From Paralithodes platypus (Eukaryota > Arthropoda > Malacostraca > Decapoda > Lithodidae): a stretch of DNA of 64,000 nt. This document shows positions 54,680 through 64,000 of the stretch, piece by piece. Made by a program: the position numbers and the translations under genes. The notes below the pieces were generated by a model that made no database searches, was not told the origin of the DNA, and worked only from the letters and a program-made list of their open reading frames with translations. Within the stretch, counting starts at the first letter, position 1, and each line of letters begins with the position of its first letter. Location: the NCBI GenBank assembly GCA_032716605.1, contig CM064538.1:19725075-19789074 (forward strand), in the 5' to 3' direction.

Positions 54680-55246
54680 TTAAGCCAGTATCACACGACC
54701 GCCTTTTCACTCAATATTTATCCTCAACACTGGTCTGGCAGCTTATGAGGTAAAAATTTTAAGGGGGGATGGGCCGGTTTTCTGGACCACTTTCTCCCTC
54801 ATGTTTAGCCCCATTAGTTTTCAGATGTTAAGATGCTTGCCCCATTAGTTAGTCGATTTAAAAACCTTTCGCCCCATTTCTTCGTCAATATTTAGACCTT
54901 TCGTGCTATTTAGGAGTCGATTTTTGCCATGGCAAACGATAGTGAGCCTGTAATGTTGGACAAACCGGTCTTCGGTCGGGAAATTTTTCTACCGAAAAAT
55001 GTACAAATTAATCTAGAAAGGGGATCTAATGGATGTTTTGTTTTAATTTGATGGAGGTCTAGGGAGGAAACTAGACAAAATAATGAATACATGCAAAATT
55101 AGCCCAAAAAGTGAACCATCTCCCCTTAAAATCATCCACCACCAGTCTAGTTTCCAATACTGGTGCAAAATATTCCAGAAAAGTTGCCAGAAAAATGTTG
55201 ATCATCGAATGTTGACTATAAAAGCTCTCGTTTGATACCAGCTTTA
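54680..55246. mobile_element. MITE family D, copy D2, split by MITE A11
   Basis: TTA at 54680-54682, then AGCCAGTATCACACGACC. The right end TTTGATACCAGCT is followed by TTA at 55244-55246. MITE A11 sits at a TTAA inside it. Confidence 0.82.
54759..55129 (+). mobile_element. MITE family A, copy A11
   Basis: 371 bp, TTAA at 54759-54762 and 55126-55129, so both target-site copies are exact. Hairpin CCGGTCTTCGGTCGG keeps pairing through G-T wobbles. The empty target is visible in D3 (CTTTTAAAATACT near 58721). Confidence 0.9.
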
Positions 55247-55249
55247 GAT

Positions 55250-55463
55250 TATAGTCTATTCGCTGTAAGTAGGCGAGAAATCATGACCTCTATCCTCTGT
55301 AACTCAAAAACTACTAGAGTAATCCAGCTAATATTTCTACCAATTGGGAAGAGTCAGTCAGGGAATAGATGTGAAAATGTACAGCCAATTTGCTCTTGCC
55401 TTTTTTGAGTTACAGAGGATATAGGTCATGATTTATTGCCTACTAACAGTGAATAGACTATAG
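55250..55463. mobile_element. MITE family C, copy C6
   Basis: TATAGTCTATTCGCTGTAAG and the inverted ACAGTGAATAGACTATAG. Interior ATCCTCTGTAACTC and CAGGGAATAGATGTG. A diverged subfamily (CTATTCGCTG rather than CGTTCATTCT). Confidence 0.82.
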
Positions 55464-55479
55464 TACCCCACTGGAATTC

Positions 55480-56034
<555 letters not shown>

Positions 56035-57176
56035 GTGGAGTGTGATTGTTATATCGGGATTTTGTTTTTGTTTTTTGTGTTTGTTTTTGTGATGATTATA
56101 TTTAGCTTTGGTGATTGTTTGATGTCATTGTTTGATGTCATTGTTTGATGTCATTGTTTGATGTCATTGTTTTCCCTTTGTTGATGATTGTGGTTAGTTT
56201 AAGGGGGGTCACCGCCTTTTTTTCTCTTTCTCTCCTTTTCTCTCTTTCCCTGGCTTGTATCCATTTGGCCCTATTCAGCCAACTGTTTTAAGACGTTTAT
56301 CCCCATCCAGGTGTCGATTTCTTCCTGGCGAGCGATAGCGAGCCATCATTGTATGGAGAAATCCGGCTTGGCCGGAGAAATTTTTCTATCGAAAAATGTA
56401 CAAATTTAGATTGCTGTCAAGAACAAAAATATATATATGCTAGTTCGCTACCGCTCGCCAGGAAAATATTGACACCTGGGTGGGGGTAATCGTCTTAAAA
56501 CAGTAGGCTGAATGGGGCCGTATGGATACAAGCCAAAGAGAGAGAGAGAGAAAGAGAACAAAAAGCGAGGTTGGCTCCCTTAAGTAATTGCTTTCTGTCA
56601 TTGTTTCATAATGATTGTGGTTAGTTCTGGTGATTGTTTTCTACCATTGTTTTTTTTTTTAATAATTGTGATTATTTTTGGAGATTGTTTTTTGCGTTTG
56701 TTTCTTGTTGTGATGATTGTGTTGAGCTTTGATTATTGTAATGGTTGATTTTCTTTGGTGGGGCATGTATTCGGTGATTGTTTTTTGTCATTGTTTTAGT
56801 GATGATTGAGGTGAGTTTTGATTATTGTAATGGTTGAGTTTCTTGGGTAGGTCTTCTATAATATGACTTGGAGGATAATGTATTGAGAGAGTTTGGTTCA
56901 ACCTATTGTTTACCGTGGGTGTGATTGATTGTCTGTATGATGATTGTGGTGGGTTGGGTGGGGGGGGGGGGGGAAGTGGGGGGCTGGTAAGGTTAAACAG
57001 GATAGGTTGGGGTATGTGGAGGAGATAGGGTCGAGTCACTCCAACCCTGGAACAAGACATATTCCAACGCAAGTCCGTCGAGAGTTCATGTTTTTACACA
57101 CCACGGCATTTATTACAGACTAGCACTCTAGTTCACGTGTATTTGTGAGATATACTTGATATATATACACACAGGG
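56035..57176. repeat. Degenerate TGATTGTTTT/GATGTCATTG tandem sequence
   Basis: A 13-bp unit ATTGTTTGATGTC repeats about five times at 56110-56170, and looser GTGATTGTTTTTTGTCATTG-type repeats continue at 56590-56900. MITE B7 is inserted in it. 56950-57176 is G-rich then unassigned. Confidence 0.7.
56199..56583 (+). mobile_element. MITE family B, copy B7, complete
   Basis: 385 bp, TTAA at 56199-56202 and 56580-56583. Left TTAAGGGGGGTCACCGCC, right GAGGTTGGCTCCCTTAA. Hairpin TCCGGCTTGGCCGGA. Inverted arms with GGCGAGCGATAGCGAGCC and GTTCGCTACCGCTCGCC. Confidence 0.9.
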
Positions 57177-57726
57177 TGTTTCAGTTGATGTTTTCATAAA
57201 TGACAGAACGTGATCGTCAGACAAGTATAAGACTATTTTATTCTATGACGTTCGGGATGAGTATTTATAGATACGGAGATATTACACATCAAAATTTATC
57301 GATAGATACAAACAAAATATAGTATAAAGGGTAAAAACAAATGTTTCAAAGCTAGCGCAGGGCAAATAGGCTTTCTTTGCATGTGGATAACATGGTTAGA
57401 AAAGTGTTTCGGAATCACTAGGGATTCGAGTCCTCAACCCTTGAATGGAATATATTTTTTTTATCATTCCTACAGCGATTCCAAAACACTTTTCTAACCC
57501 TGTTATCCACGTGTAAACAAAGCCTTTCTGCCCTGGCTAGCTTTGAATATTCGTATTTACCCCTTTTTCTTTACCCCATTTTTTTTATATCTATCGATAA
57601 CTTGATAACTTTTGATGTGTAATATCTCCGTAATTATTAATACTCACCCTGAACGTCATAGACTAAAATAGTCTTATTATTGCCTGACGATTATGTTTTG
57701 TCATTTATGAAAACATCAACTGAAAC
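57177..57726. mobile_element. Foldback element with ~245-bp inverted arms
   Basis: Left end TGTTTCAGTTGATGTTTTCA, right end TGAAAACATCAACTGAAACA. The arms share GATGTGTAATATCTCCG, GATTCCAAAACACTTTTCTA and GTTATCCACGTGTAAACAAA. Loop at about 57425-57470. Non-coding. Confidence 0.8.
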
Positions 57727-57756
57727 AAGATTATATTATATAATATAATATATATA

Positions 57757-57837
<81 letters not shown>

Positions 57838-58028
57838 ACTAATTAAAAGCTACTCACTGTTTGCATTCTCAAATTAAATGTCCAGCCCCTTCCCTTTATG
57901 TCCATAGGAATGACTATTAGCATGAGGGTGTAATGGTCGAGTAATTGGTGCTAGAGGGTAATTGGACCTGTTACCCTACACCCATACGCAGGAAGCTCAT
58001 TGCTAAATGCTTAAAGTAATATGGCAGC

Positions 58029-58083
<55 letters not shown>

Positions 58084-58249
58084 CAATAAAAACAAAACAT
58101 GAAATTATAATACTCGAATACATACTGTATATTAAGACATAAACAAATAGTGAAGGTGGTTCTGTGAAGGTATTGAGGAACAAGCCTTTACCAAAAAAAT
58201 AAAAATAAAAATTATGTATATATATATATAGGCCTATATACAGTATATA

Positions 58250-58285
<36 letters not shown>

Positions 58286-58369
58286 AACTTAATAGATAAA
58301 TATATTAATTCTATAATAATAAAATATAAAATTAGAGAATTATGATCAAAGCAAGGACTAACACACACA
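57727..58369. repeat. (TA)n, (ATA)n and a tRNA-like remnant
   Basis: (TA)n 57759-57834, (AAT)n 58029-58082, (TA)n 58200-58282. 57920-57965 (GAGGGTGTAATGGTCGAGTA) resembles a SINE A-box region but lacks a clear B box. Confidence 0.75.
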
Positions 58370-58373
58370 CACA

Positions 58374-58407
<34 letters not shown>

Positions 58408-58413
58408 GGCGCG

Positions 58414-58496
<83 letters not shown>

Positions 58497-58525
58497 ACAA
58501 CACACACACACAAACACACATACAC

Positions 58526-58577
<52 letters not shown>
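58370..58577. repeat. (CT)n-(GC)n-(CA)n compound microsatellite
   Basis: CT at 58377-58398, alternating GC at 58398-58422, CA at 58422-58575. Alternating GC/CA is Z-DNA-prone. Poly Thr-His or Val-Cys ORFs are artefacts. Confidence 0.9.
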
Positions 58578-58580
<3 letters not shown>

Positions 58581-58644
58581 CTGGACGCAAAATAAGTTTA
58601 CACGTAACAAGAACACTTTTGTATGAATTTCTTTTCCACCCTAG

Positions 58645-58860
58645 TCAAGCCGGTATCACACGAGCGCTTTTTCCCTCAACATTTATCCTTACCACTGGTC
58701 TGGCAGCTTATCAGTTTAACTTTTAAAATACTTCAGTTACCTAAATTCGTCATTCTTTAGTCTAGTTTCCGATGCCAGTGCAAAATGTTCCAGATATGTT
58801 GCCAGAATGTTTTGGTTATCGAATGTTGACTATAAAAGCTACCGTGTGATACCGGCTTCA
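58645..58860. mobile_element. MITE family D, copy D3, uninterrupted
   Basis: TCA at 58645-58647 and 58858-58860 flank a 210-bp element with ends AGCCGGTATCACACGAGCGC and the inverse CTACCGTGTGATACCGGCT. Reference copy showing the empty sites for the LINE in D1 and for MITE A11 in D2. Confidence 0.87.
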
Positions 58861-58987
58861 GTACCCCCCCCCCTCCCCCCAACCCCCCGTGCGTCTGAAA
58901 ACGACGTCATGACAATACTCGCACAAACACCCCCAGAACTCCAGGAATAGTAGTTAGAATGTGGGGGTTTAGCCCCTTATTGAGATT
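58861..58987. other. Unassigned sequence with C run
   Basis: C-rich start (58864-58890), nothing else recognised. Confidence 0.5.
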
Positions 58988-59300
58988 TTAAGACAACTGT
59001 GTTTTTTTCTGGACCCCCTTCTCCCTCAGGTTTCGCCCATTATTTGGTATTCTAAGAACTTTTCGCCCCATTAGCTTTACGATTTCAAGACCTTTCGCCT
59101 CATTCTTTGTCAATATTAAGACCTTTCTTGCCATTTAAGTGTCGATTTTTACTTTGAGAGAGACATCGAGCCTGCAATTTAGGAGAAACCGAAATTATTC
59201 TATCGAAAAATGTATATATTTATCACGACGGGGGGTCATCGGGGTATATTATTAAGATTGATAGAGGTCTAGCGAGCAAACTAAACCTGTCATTTCAATA
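58988..59300 (+). mobile_element. MITE family A, degenerate copy A12
   Basis: CTTCTCCCTCAGGTTTCGCC, CCTTTCGCCTCATTC, TTCTATCGAAAAATGTATAT. The GGCGAGCG block and the first hairpin are lost. Confidence 0.72.
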
Positions 59301-59327
59301 CTCACACAAACCCAGGGAATAATTTAA

Positions 59328-60016
59328 CCCCCTCAGCATGATCTTCTTACCCTTGAATCTGGCTAACGTCAGACTATTTTATGCAGCTTAACACTCAAAG
59401 AGCGGCTGGTGGAGTATATTTCACCGTGCCGCCCAGCGGGTTTTTTTTTTACCATAAATGGCGTTGTTTCCGTGCTCTTTTTCATGCATAAACAAGAGCC
59501 AGAGCGTAATACAATTATGTATCCCTGAAAGGGCGTAAATTGAGCTTTCCAATGACACTAGAACCATCCTTCTACGATCACTGGTTGTCTTGCAACAATC
59601 GTGCAACCGAAGGGCAAAATCGCTAAAATACGGTAATTTCGTTACATAATTACGTGTGTAGCGAGGGAGGGAGGGTGGAGTAGTGTGGAGTACATGTCAG
59701 TAGACCCACGGCGGTCGTGGCGAGCGGTCATGAGGTAACCTACGCTCCGCCCGTTGCTCGTCTCTCTCTCAGAGCCAATATTGCGCCAAAATTGCACACA
59801 GACTTAAGTCGGGCCCCGCCACGTAGTCCACATTTTTAGATACGGACTTAAGTCGGGCCCCGCTAAAGAAGAGTTAAGAAGAACCTATGCATATCGGAGG
59901 GTTTATTGACATCTTGTTTATCCCTATGAGGAAAAGAGGTATTTCATATACTGAAGAAAATCACCTGATGGTAACCAGAATATGATGACAATTACGTCAT
60001 CGTGCTGAAGGGGTTA
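59328..60016. mobile_element. Family H MITE with a ~475-bp insert
   Basis: Left TTAACCCCCTCAGCATGATC and right TTACGTCATCGTGCTGAAGG are H ends. About 59395-59870 is foreign sequence with no ORF of note. Its last 60 bp contain GACTTAAGTCGGGCCCCGC twice (59804 and 59846). Confidence 0.65.
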
Positions 60017-60164
60017 CAAAATTAGGGGTTTTAGGTATAGTTTTAAGGAATTTTGGGGGTAACAAGGAAGTTTTTGGATTTTAGGGATAAATTTGCATGA
60101 GATAGACTAAAATGTAGCAATAGATAAAACACACATGCATTTAATAAAGGGACACTACACCTTC
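60017..60164. other. Unassigned sequence
   Basis: No feature recognised. Confidence 0.5.
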
Positions 60165-60529
60165 TTAAGGATGGTTCACTTTTTGGCCGATTTTTGCATG
60201 TATTAATTATTTTTCTAGTTTCCTCCCTAGACCACCCTCGAATTTAAAAAAACATCCATTAGATCCCCCATCTAGATTAATTTATAAAAAAAAATTGTAG
60301 AAAAATGTCCTGGCCGAAGGCCGGTTATTCCAACATTACAGGCTCACTATCGTTCGTCTGGAAAAAAATCGACACCTAAATAGCACGAAAGGTCTAAATA
60401 TTAACGAAGAAATGGGGCGAAAGGTCTTAAATCGACTAACTAATTGGGCAAACATCTTAACATCTGAGAACTAATGGGGCTAAACATGCGGGAGAAAGTA
60501 GTCCAGAAAACCGGCCCATCCCCCCTTAA
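60165..60529 (-). mobile_element. MITE family A, copy A13
   Basis: 365 bp, TTAA at 60165-60168 and 60526-60529. Hairpin CCGAAGGCCGG, core GGCTCACTATCGTTCGTC, right end GGCCCATCCCCCCTTAA. Confidence 0.88.
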
Positions 60530-60808
60530 TGGGTGTTTTTTGTTTTGCTCCCAAGACCTCTATCAAGCTATAAAATATTACCCCCAAGACCCCCATTCCC
60601 GATAAATTAGTACATTGTTCGGTAGAAAAATGTCCTCCTAAATTACAGGCTCGCTATCGCTCGCTAAGAAAAAGTCGGCACTTACATGGCACGAAAGTCT
60701 TAACATTGACAATAAAGGGGCGAAAGGCCTTAAACTCGTCAAACTAATGAAGAGAACATCTTAATATCTCAAAAACTAATGGGGCTAAGCATGAAAATCT
60801 CCCCTTAA
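60526..60808 (-). mobile_element. MITE family A, copy A14
   Basis: 283 bp, beginning at the TTAA that ends A13 and finishing at TTAA 60805-60808. Core GGCTCGCTATCGCTCGCT. The first hairpin is deleted (AAAAATGTCCTCCTAAATTA). Confidence 0.85.
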
Positions 60809-60904
60809 TGCATATATGAAACTTGTGAACACTAGAAGGGGCAGTATCATAGGGTAAATATCATATAAACAAACCTAATTAAACGAATACACAAAATGTA
60901 GATT
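60809..60904. other. Unassigned spacer
   Basis: No feature recognised. A short (ATCT)n borders the LINE-5 3' end. Confidence 0.5.
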
Positions 60905-62260
60905 CTATCTATCTATTGCCGGACGCCGTGATCCCCGAAGGGGTGGCCACGAACGAATTGCCCTCATGCACCTCTGTCCCCAGTCAGTTGACATCCCTCC
61001 TCCCATCCAGCACCGCCTTCATCCATATTCTTCTTAACTCCATCCTTTCACCTCTCTCTCAGTTTACCTCTCCTTCTCTGTCCTTCCACCTCACTCTCGT
61101 ACACTCTCTTAGTCATTCTCTCGCTTCCCATAAGTTCCACATGGCCAAACCATCTCAAGATGTTCCTTTTCACACTTTCCAGCACGTATACATCCACACC
61201 ACACCGCTCTCGTACTTCCTCATTCGTCTGTCTATCCCTCCATATAACTCCGCACTCACTTCTCAAGTAAAAGGGCCCTCACACAGTCAGGAGTGCGAGC
61301 TAGTGGGAGTCTAACAGGAGTCACTAAAAGTCGCTAGAGTCACTATATGAGTCATCGATTTTCACTGAGAGCGAGTGGGAGTCTAACAGAAGTCGCTATG
61401 AGTCATCGATTTTCACCGCGAATAGGCCCGCGAGTTCGAATTTTCTCCTACTCCTAGTGACTCTAGCTCGCACTCCTGACTGTGTGAGGGCCCCTTTACT
61501 CATTTCCACCCCTCTCACCTTTGGTTTGTATCTCTCTAACAACGTCCATGCTTCACTCCCGTATGTCAATGTCGGGATTACCACATTATCATGAAGGACT
61601 TCTTTAATTCCATGCTGACCACCCAATTTCTTGTCACTGTTTTCAGCGTTCCTACAAGCCTCTTCCCCTGTTGCACCCTCTCCTGCACTTCTTCATCCAT
61701 ACTCCCATCTTTACTCAACACACTGCCCAAATAGTTAAATGAGCTGACATTCTCCATAGCCTGACCATTCAACCTCCCCTCACACTCTGTGACTGCACCC
61801 CTTTCAAAGGTCGTAACCTTGTTCTTCCCCGCATTTACCTCTAGATTCCGGTTTTCACACACTGTTCCAAACATATTTACCAGACCCTCAACTCCCATTC
61901 ACTATCGCTCATCAGAACTGTATCATCGGGAAACAGCAGTACAGGCAACTTCCACTCGTTTCCTTCACTTATCAGCGGTACATCAACATTCATTGCTCTT
62001 CCTTGTATTTCTTTCATGACTCCATCCTTATATATATTGAACAACCGCGGGTACATCACACAGCCTTGCTATAACCCAACATTCAGATCAAAGAACTCAC
62101 TCTGCTCATTCTCCACACGCTCAGACGCCTTTGCACCCTCATACATGCTATTCACTGTTTTCAGCAACTTGCCATCTACTCCATAATATTTTCAGTACCT
62201 TCCACAAACCCTCTCTATCAACTCTGTCATAGGCCTTCTCCAAGTCCATAAAGGCAGTGT
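60905..62260 (-). pseudogene. LINE-5 (RTE/L1-like) ORF2 fragment
   Basis: Minus strand, broken into several frames: FMDLEKAYDRVDREGLW (near 62240), QGCVMYPRLFNIYKDGVMKE, LLFPDDTVLMSDSEWELR (the FADD box mutated to FPDD near 61930), LEVNAGKNKVTTFERG, NYLGSVLSKDGSMDEEVQER, YGSEAWTLLERYKPKVRGVE and ILRWFGHVELMGSERMTKRV. These are the palm and C-terminal motifs of arthropod endonuclease-reverse transcriptases. The Pro substitution and frame breaks make it inactive. A MITE (61266-61500) interrupts it. Confidence 0.83.
61266..61500. mobile_element. MITE inside LINE-5
   Basis: About 235 bp with ~38-bp inverted ends: AGTAAAAGGGCCCTCACACA on the left, inverse AGTAAAGGGGCCCTCACACA on the right, then GTCAGGAGTGCGAGCTAG. 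The interior has direct repeats of GAGTGGGAGTCTAACAG and TGAGTCATCGATTTTCAC. It interrupts the codons between VEM and RSECGVIW. Superfamily not assigned. Confidence 0.8.
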
Positions 62261-62805
62261 AATGTAAAGTACAGTACACATATACAAGAACAAAGTTAAT
62301 ATTCGAAAAATATATGAATAGAAAACAAAGCAAACAAATTCGCAAAGATTGTCTATCAAATACACTACTTCCCCAAACGACAAAGACACCCCGGTATTGC
62401 CCATTTTCTAAACACCAAAGGGGCCACTGTCATAAAAGAAAATGCGAACATGAAAAATGGTCGCCCAATTTTTGCGAACAGCCCCTCCGGTGGAATGTCA
62501 CATCGCATCCTACCATTACTTGGCCGATATTTATTTAACAATATTGCGGCCCTACATGACTCCCTTTTACGGTTAATCAATGTTCTCCGTTAATTAATAG
62601 TATTGTAATGTTTTCCACGACATTCATTGTACATTATGAGCTTGTCAAATATACACGAGGGTTGTTGGACTTGGCTTGTTTGTTTATCAGTTGTTAGTTT
62701 GTCACACTATATATTTATGTTTATTACTTATATATTATTATAATTTATAAATCTAATTAGATACTGTTTTTCCAGTAAGTATAATTTCTTCATTATCAAG
62801 TATAT
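62261..62805. other. Unassigned AT-rich sequence
   Basis: The LINE-5 frame ends near 62260. Nothing recognised to 62805. Confidence 0.6.
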
Positions 62806-63935
62806 TGAGCAATGGGAAGTATGTGGAAGATGAGAAATCTCGGAATGAAAGTAAAAAGTGCAATTTATCAAGGAATTGTTGTGCCAACAGTGATGTGTGG
62901 GGCTGAGACATGGGCTCTGAAGGAAAATGAGAGAAGAAAGGTGGATGTGATAGAGATGAGCTGCTTGAGGAGTATGTGTGAAGTTACTCATAGAGACAGA
63001 TTGAAGAATGAAGAGATAAGTAGGAGAGTGGGGCAGCAGGAACATTTATCAGCCAGAGTGGACAGAAGGGTGCTGAGCTGGTATGGTCATGTTGAACGAA
63101 TGGAAGCTGAAAGGCTTACAAAGAGAATATGTGAGTCAGATACAAGGGGAGATAGAAGGGCAGCAAGACCCCATTGAGATGGAGAGACTGTGTAAAACAA
63201 GCTTTGGATGATAGAGGAATGACTATAGATGGAGAGACTGTGTAAAACAAGCTTTGGATGATAGAAGGGCAGTAAGACCCCATTGAGATGGAGAGACTGT
63301 GTAAAACAAGCTTTGGATGATAGAGGAATGACTATAGATTAGGCAAGGGAAGTGGTGGTGGACAGCAAGACCCCATTGAGATGGAGAGACTGTGTAAAAC
63401 AAGCTTTGGATGATAGAGGAATGACTATAGACGGAGAGACTGTGTAAAACAAGCTTTGGATGATAGAGGAATGACTATAAATGGAGAGACTGTGTAAAAC
63501 AAGCTTTGGATGATAGAGGGATGACTATAGATTAGGCAAGGGAAGTGGTAATAAACAGGAATGAATGGAGAATGCTTGTGATTATATGAGTGAACACATG
63601 GTCATTTGGGGGAAGGGGTCGGGCGCAAGTGGGACTAAATAATAGCCCATCAGGTGCCTGGCCCGGGGAGACGGTTTATATGAAGGGTGCGCCTGGAAGT
63701 GTGGTGGGCGGGCTTGTGGTTTCGCTCTGCTGCATATCTGCCTGCCGAGATCGGAACCTCTCCGGGTGGTCGGGGTCCGGGGTAGCGCTGGAGGGACCTT
63801 GGTGACCCTGGTCTCTGGGTCTTCTCCTGGATGACCTAGATGAGTGTGAATTTGTATTTTGTTTTTTTGTGTCCATTGTTTTCTGTTGTGTTGTCCCTAT
63901 TCTGGCTCTGTCTTGAAAGGTCAATAATAGCTGAT
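62806..63935 (+). mobile_element. LINE-5-related 3' end
   Basis: Plus strand. Coding 62812-63177: MRNLGMKVKSAIYQGIVVPT, CGAETWALKENERRKVDVIE, MSCLRSMCEVTHRDRLKNEE, RRVLSWYGHVERMEAERLTK. The last conserved block (RWRDCVKQALDDRGMTID-like) is degraded and tandemly duplicated at 63178-63530. The 3' UTR from about 63590 includes ACCTTGGTGACCCTGGTCTC, shared with 28638-28836. RT catalytic core absent. Confidence 0.82.
63178..63530 (+). repeat. Six tandem copies of a LINE-5 C-terminal segment
   Basis: GGAGAGACTGTGTAAAACAA plus GCTTTGGATGATAGA starts near 63181, 63232, 63291, 63381, 63433 and 63483, with two unit lengths (about 51 and 59-90 bp, depending on whether GCAGTAAGACCCCATTGAG or the ATTAGGCAAGGGAAGTGG block is included). 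Confidence 0.88.
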
Positions 63936-64000
63936 AATAACAATAAATAATTGCTCAGACAAACACACACACACACACATACACACACACACATATACAC
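63936..64000. repeat. (CA)n at window end
   Basis: CA microsatellite from about 63961, cut by the window edge. Confidence 0.85.

Overview
This window is non-coding, repeat-dominated DNA from an animal, most likely a decapod crustacean. The clues are the very high microsatellite load (TCC, CT, CA, TA, CCA, CCTA, ATCT arrays), many 5'-truncated CR1-type LINEs, tRNA-derived SINEs, several families of short inverted-repeat transposons, and three spliced exons of an arthropod Sidestep-like immunoglobulin gene. A run of exactly 100 N at 29888-29987 is an assembly gap. There are no operons, rRNAs or bacterial features. Species-level placement is inference.

Host gene. Exons at 42246-42376, 48251-48410 and 54012-54162 (+ strand) have AG/GT borders and compatible phases (1-0, 0-1, 1-2). 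Spliced, they encode the fourth and the start of the fifth Ig domain of a Sidestep-family cell-surface protein (motifs IKEGDDVYFDC, YACSATNTQG, YAPVC, FNNTGEFVDIP). Each of the three downstream introns carries a decayed extra copy of the 3' end of the exon before it.

Mobile elements. (i) CR1-like LINEs: LINE-1 on + (3063-6640, and 12142-15835 with nested insertions), its relative LINE-2 (18047-20393, 27227-28274, 46918-48210, 49995-50386), and another CR1 (8576-11008). (ii) Other LINEs: 35690-37500, 39265-40098, 60905-62260 and 62806-63935. (iii) MITE families named here by letter. A and B are related, 330-385 bp, have TTAA borders and a shared hairpin core. H has TTAACCCTTT ends. D has 3-bp TNA target duplications. 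C has a TA target and TAGTCCGTTCATT ends. (iv) SINEs S1 (poly-A), S2 and S3 (ATT tail). (v) One coding DNA transposon at 31376-34738 with 40-bp perfect terminal inverted repeats and a decayed DUF7869-like transposase.

Layout. 1-8500: minisatellites, LINE-1 and MITEs. 8536-11373: a D element split by a CR1 LINE. 12142-15835: LINE-1 with two MITEs and a chimeric retro-insert. 15836-17042: simple repeats. 17186-21027: MITEs A and H with LINE-2. 21030-24760: simple repeats and MITEs. 24760-26744: an H MITE inflated by about 45 copies of a 40-bp unit. 27094-30455: SINEs, LINE ends and the gap. 30474-34819: a B MITE containing an S1 SINE and the DUF7869 transposon. 35160-41650: LINEs, SINEs and simple repeats. 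42246-56034: the Sidestep-like exons among MITEs, SINEs and a 59-bp minisatellite. 56098-64000: MITEs, foldback elements and two RTE/L1-like LINE fragments.

The nested insertions act as a relative clock and reveal precise target-site duplications for several families. All LINE and transposase reading frames seen are truncated or broken.
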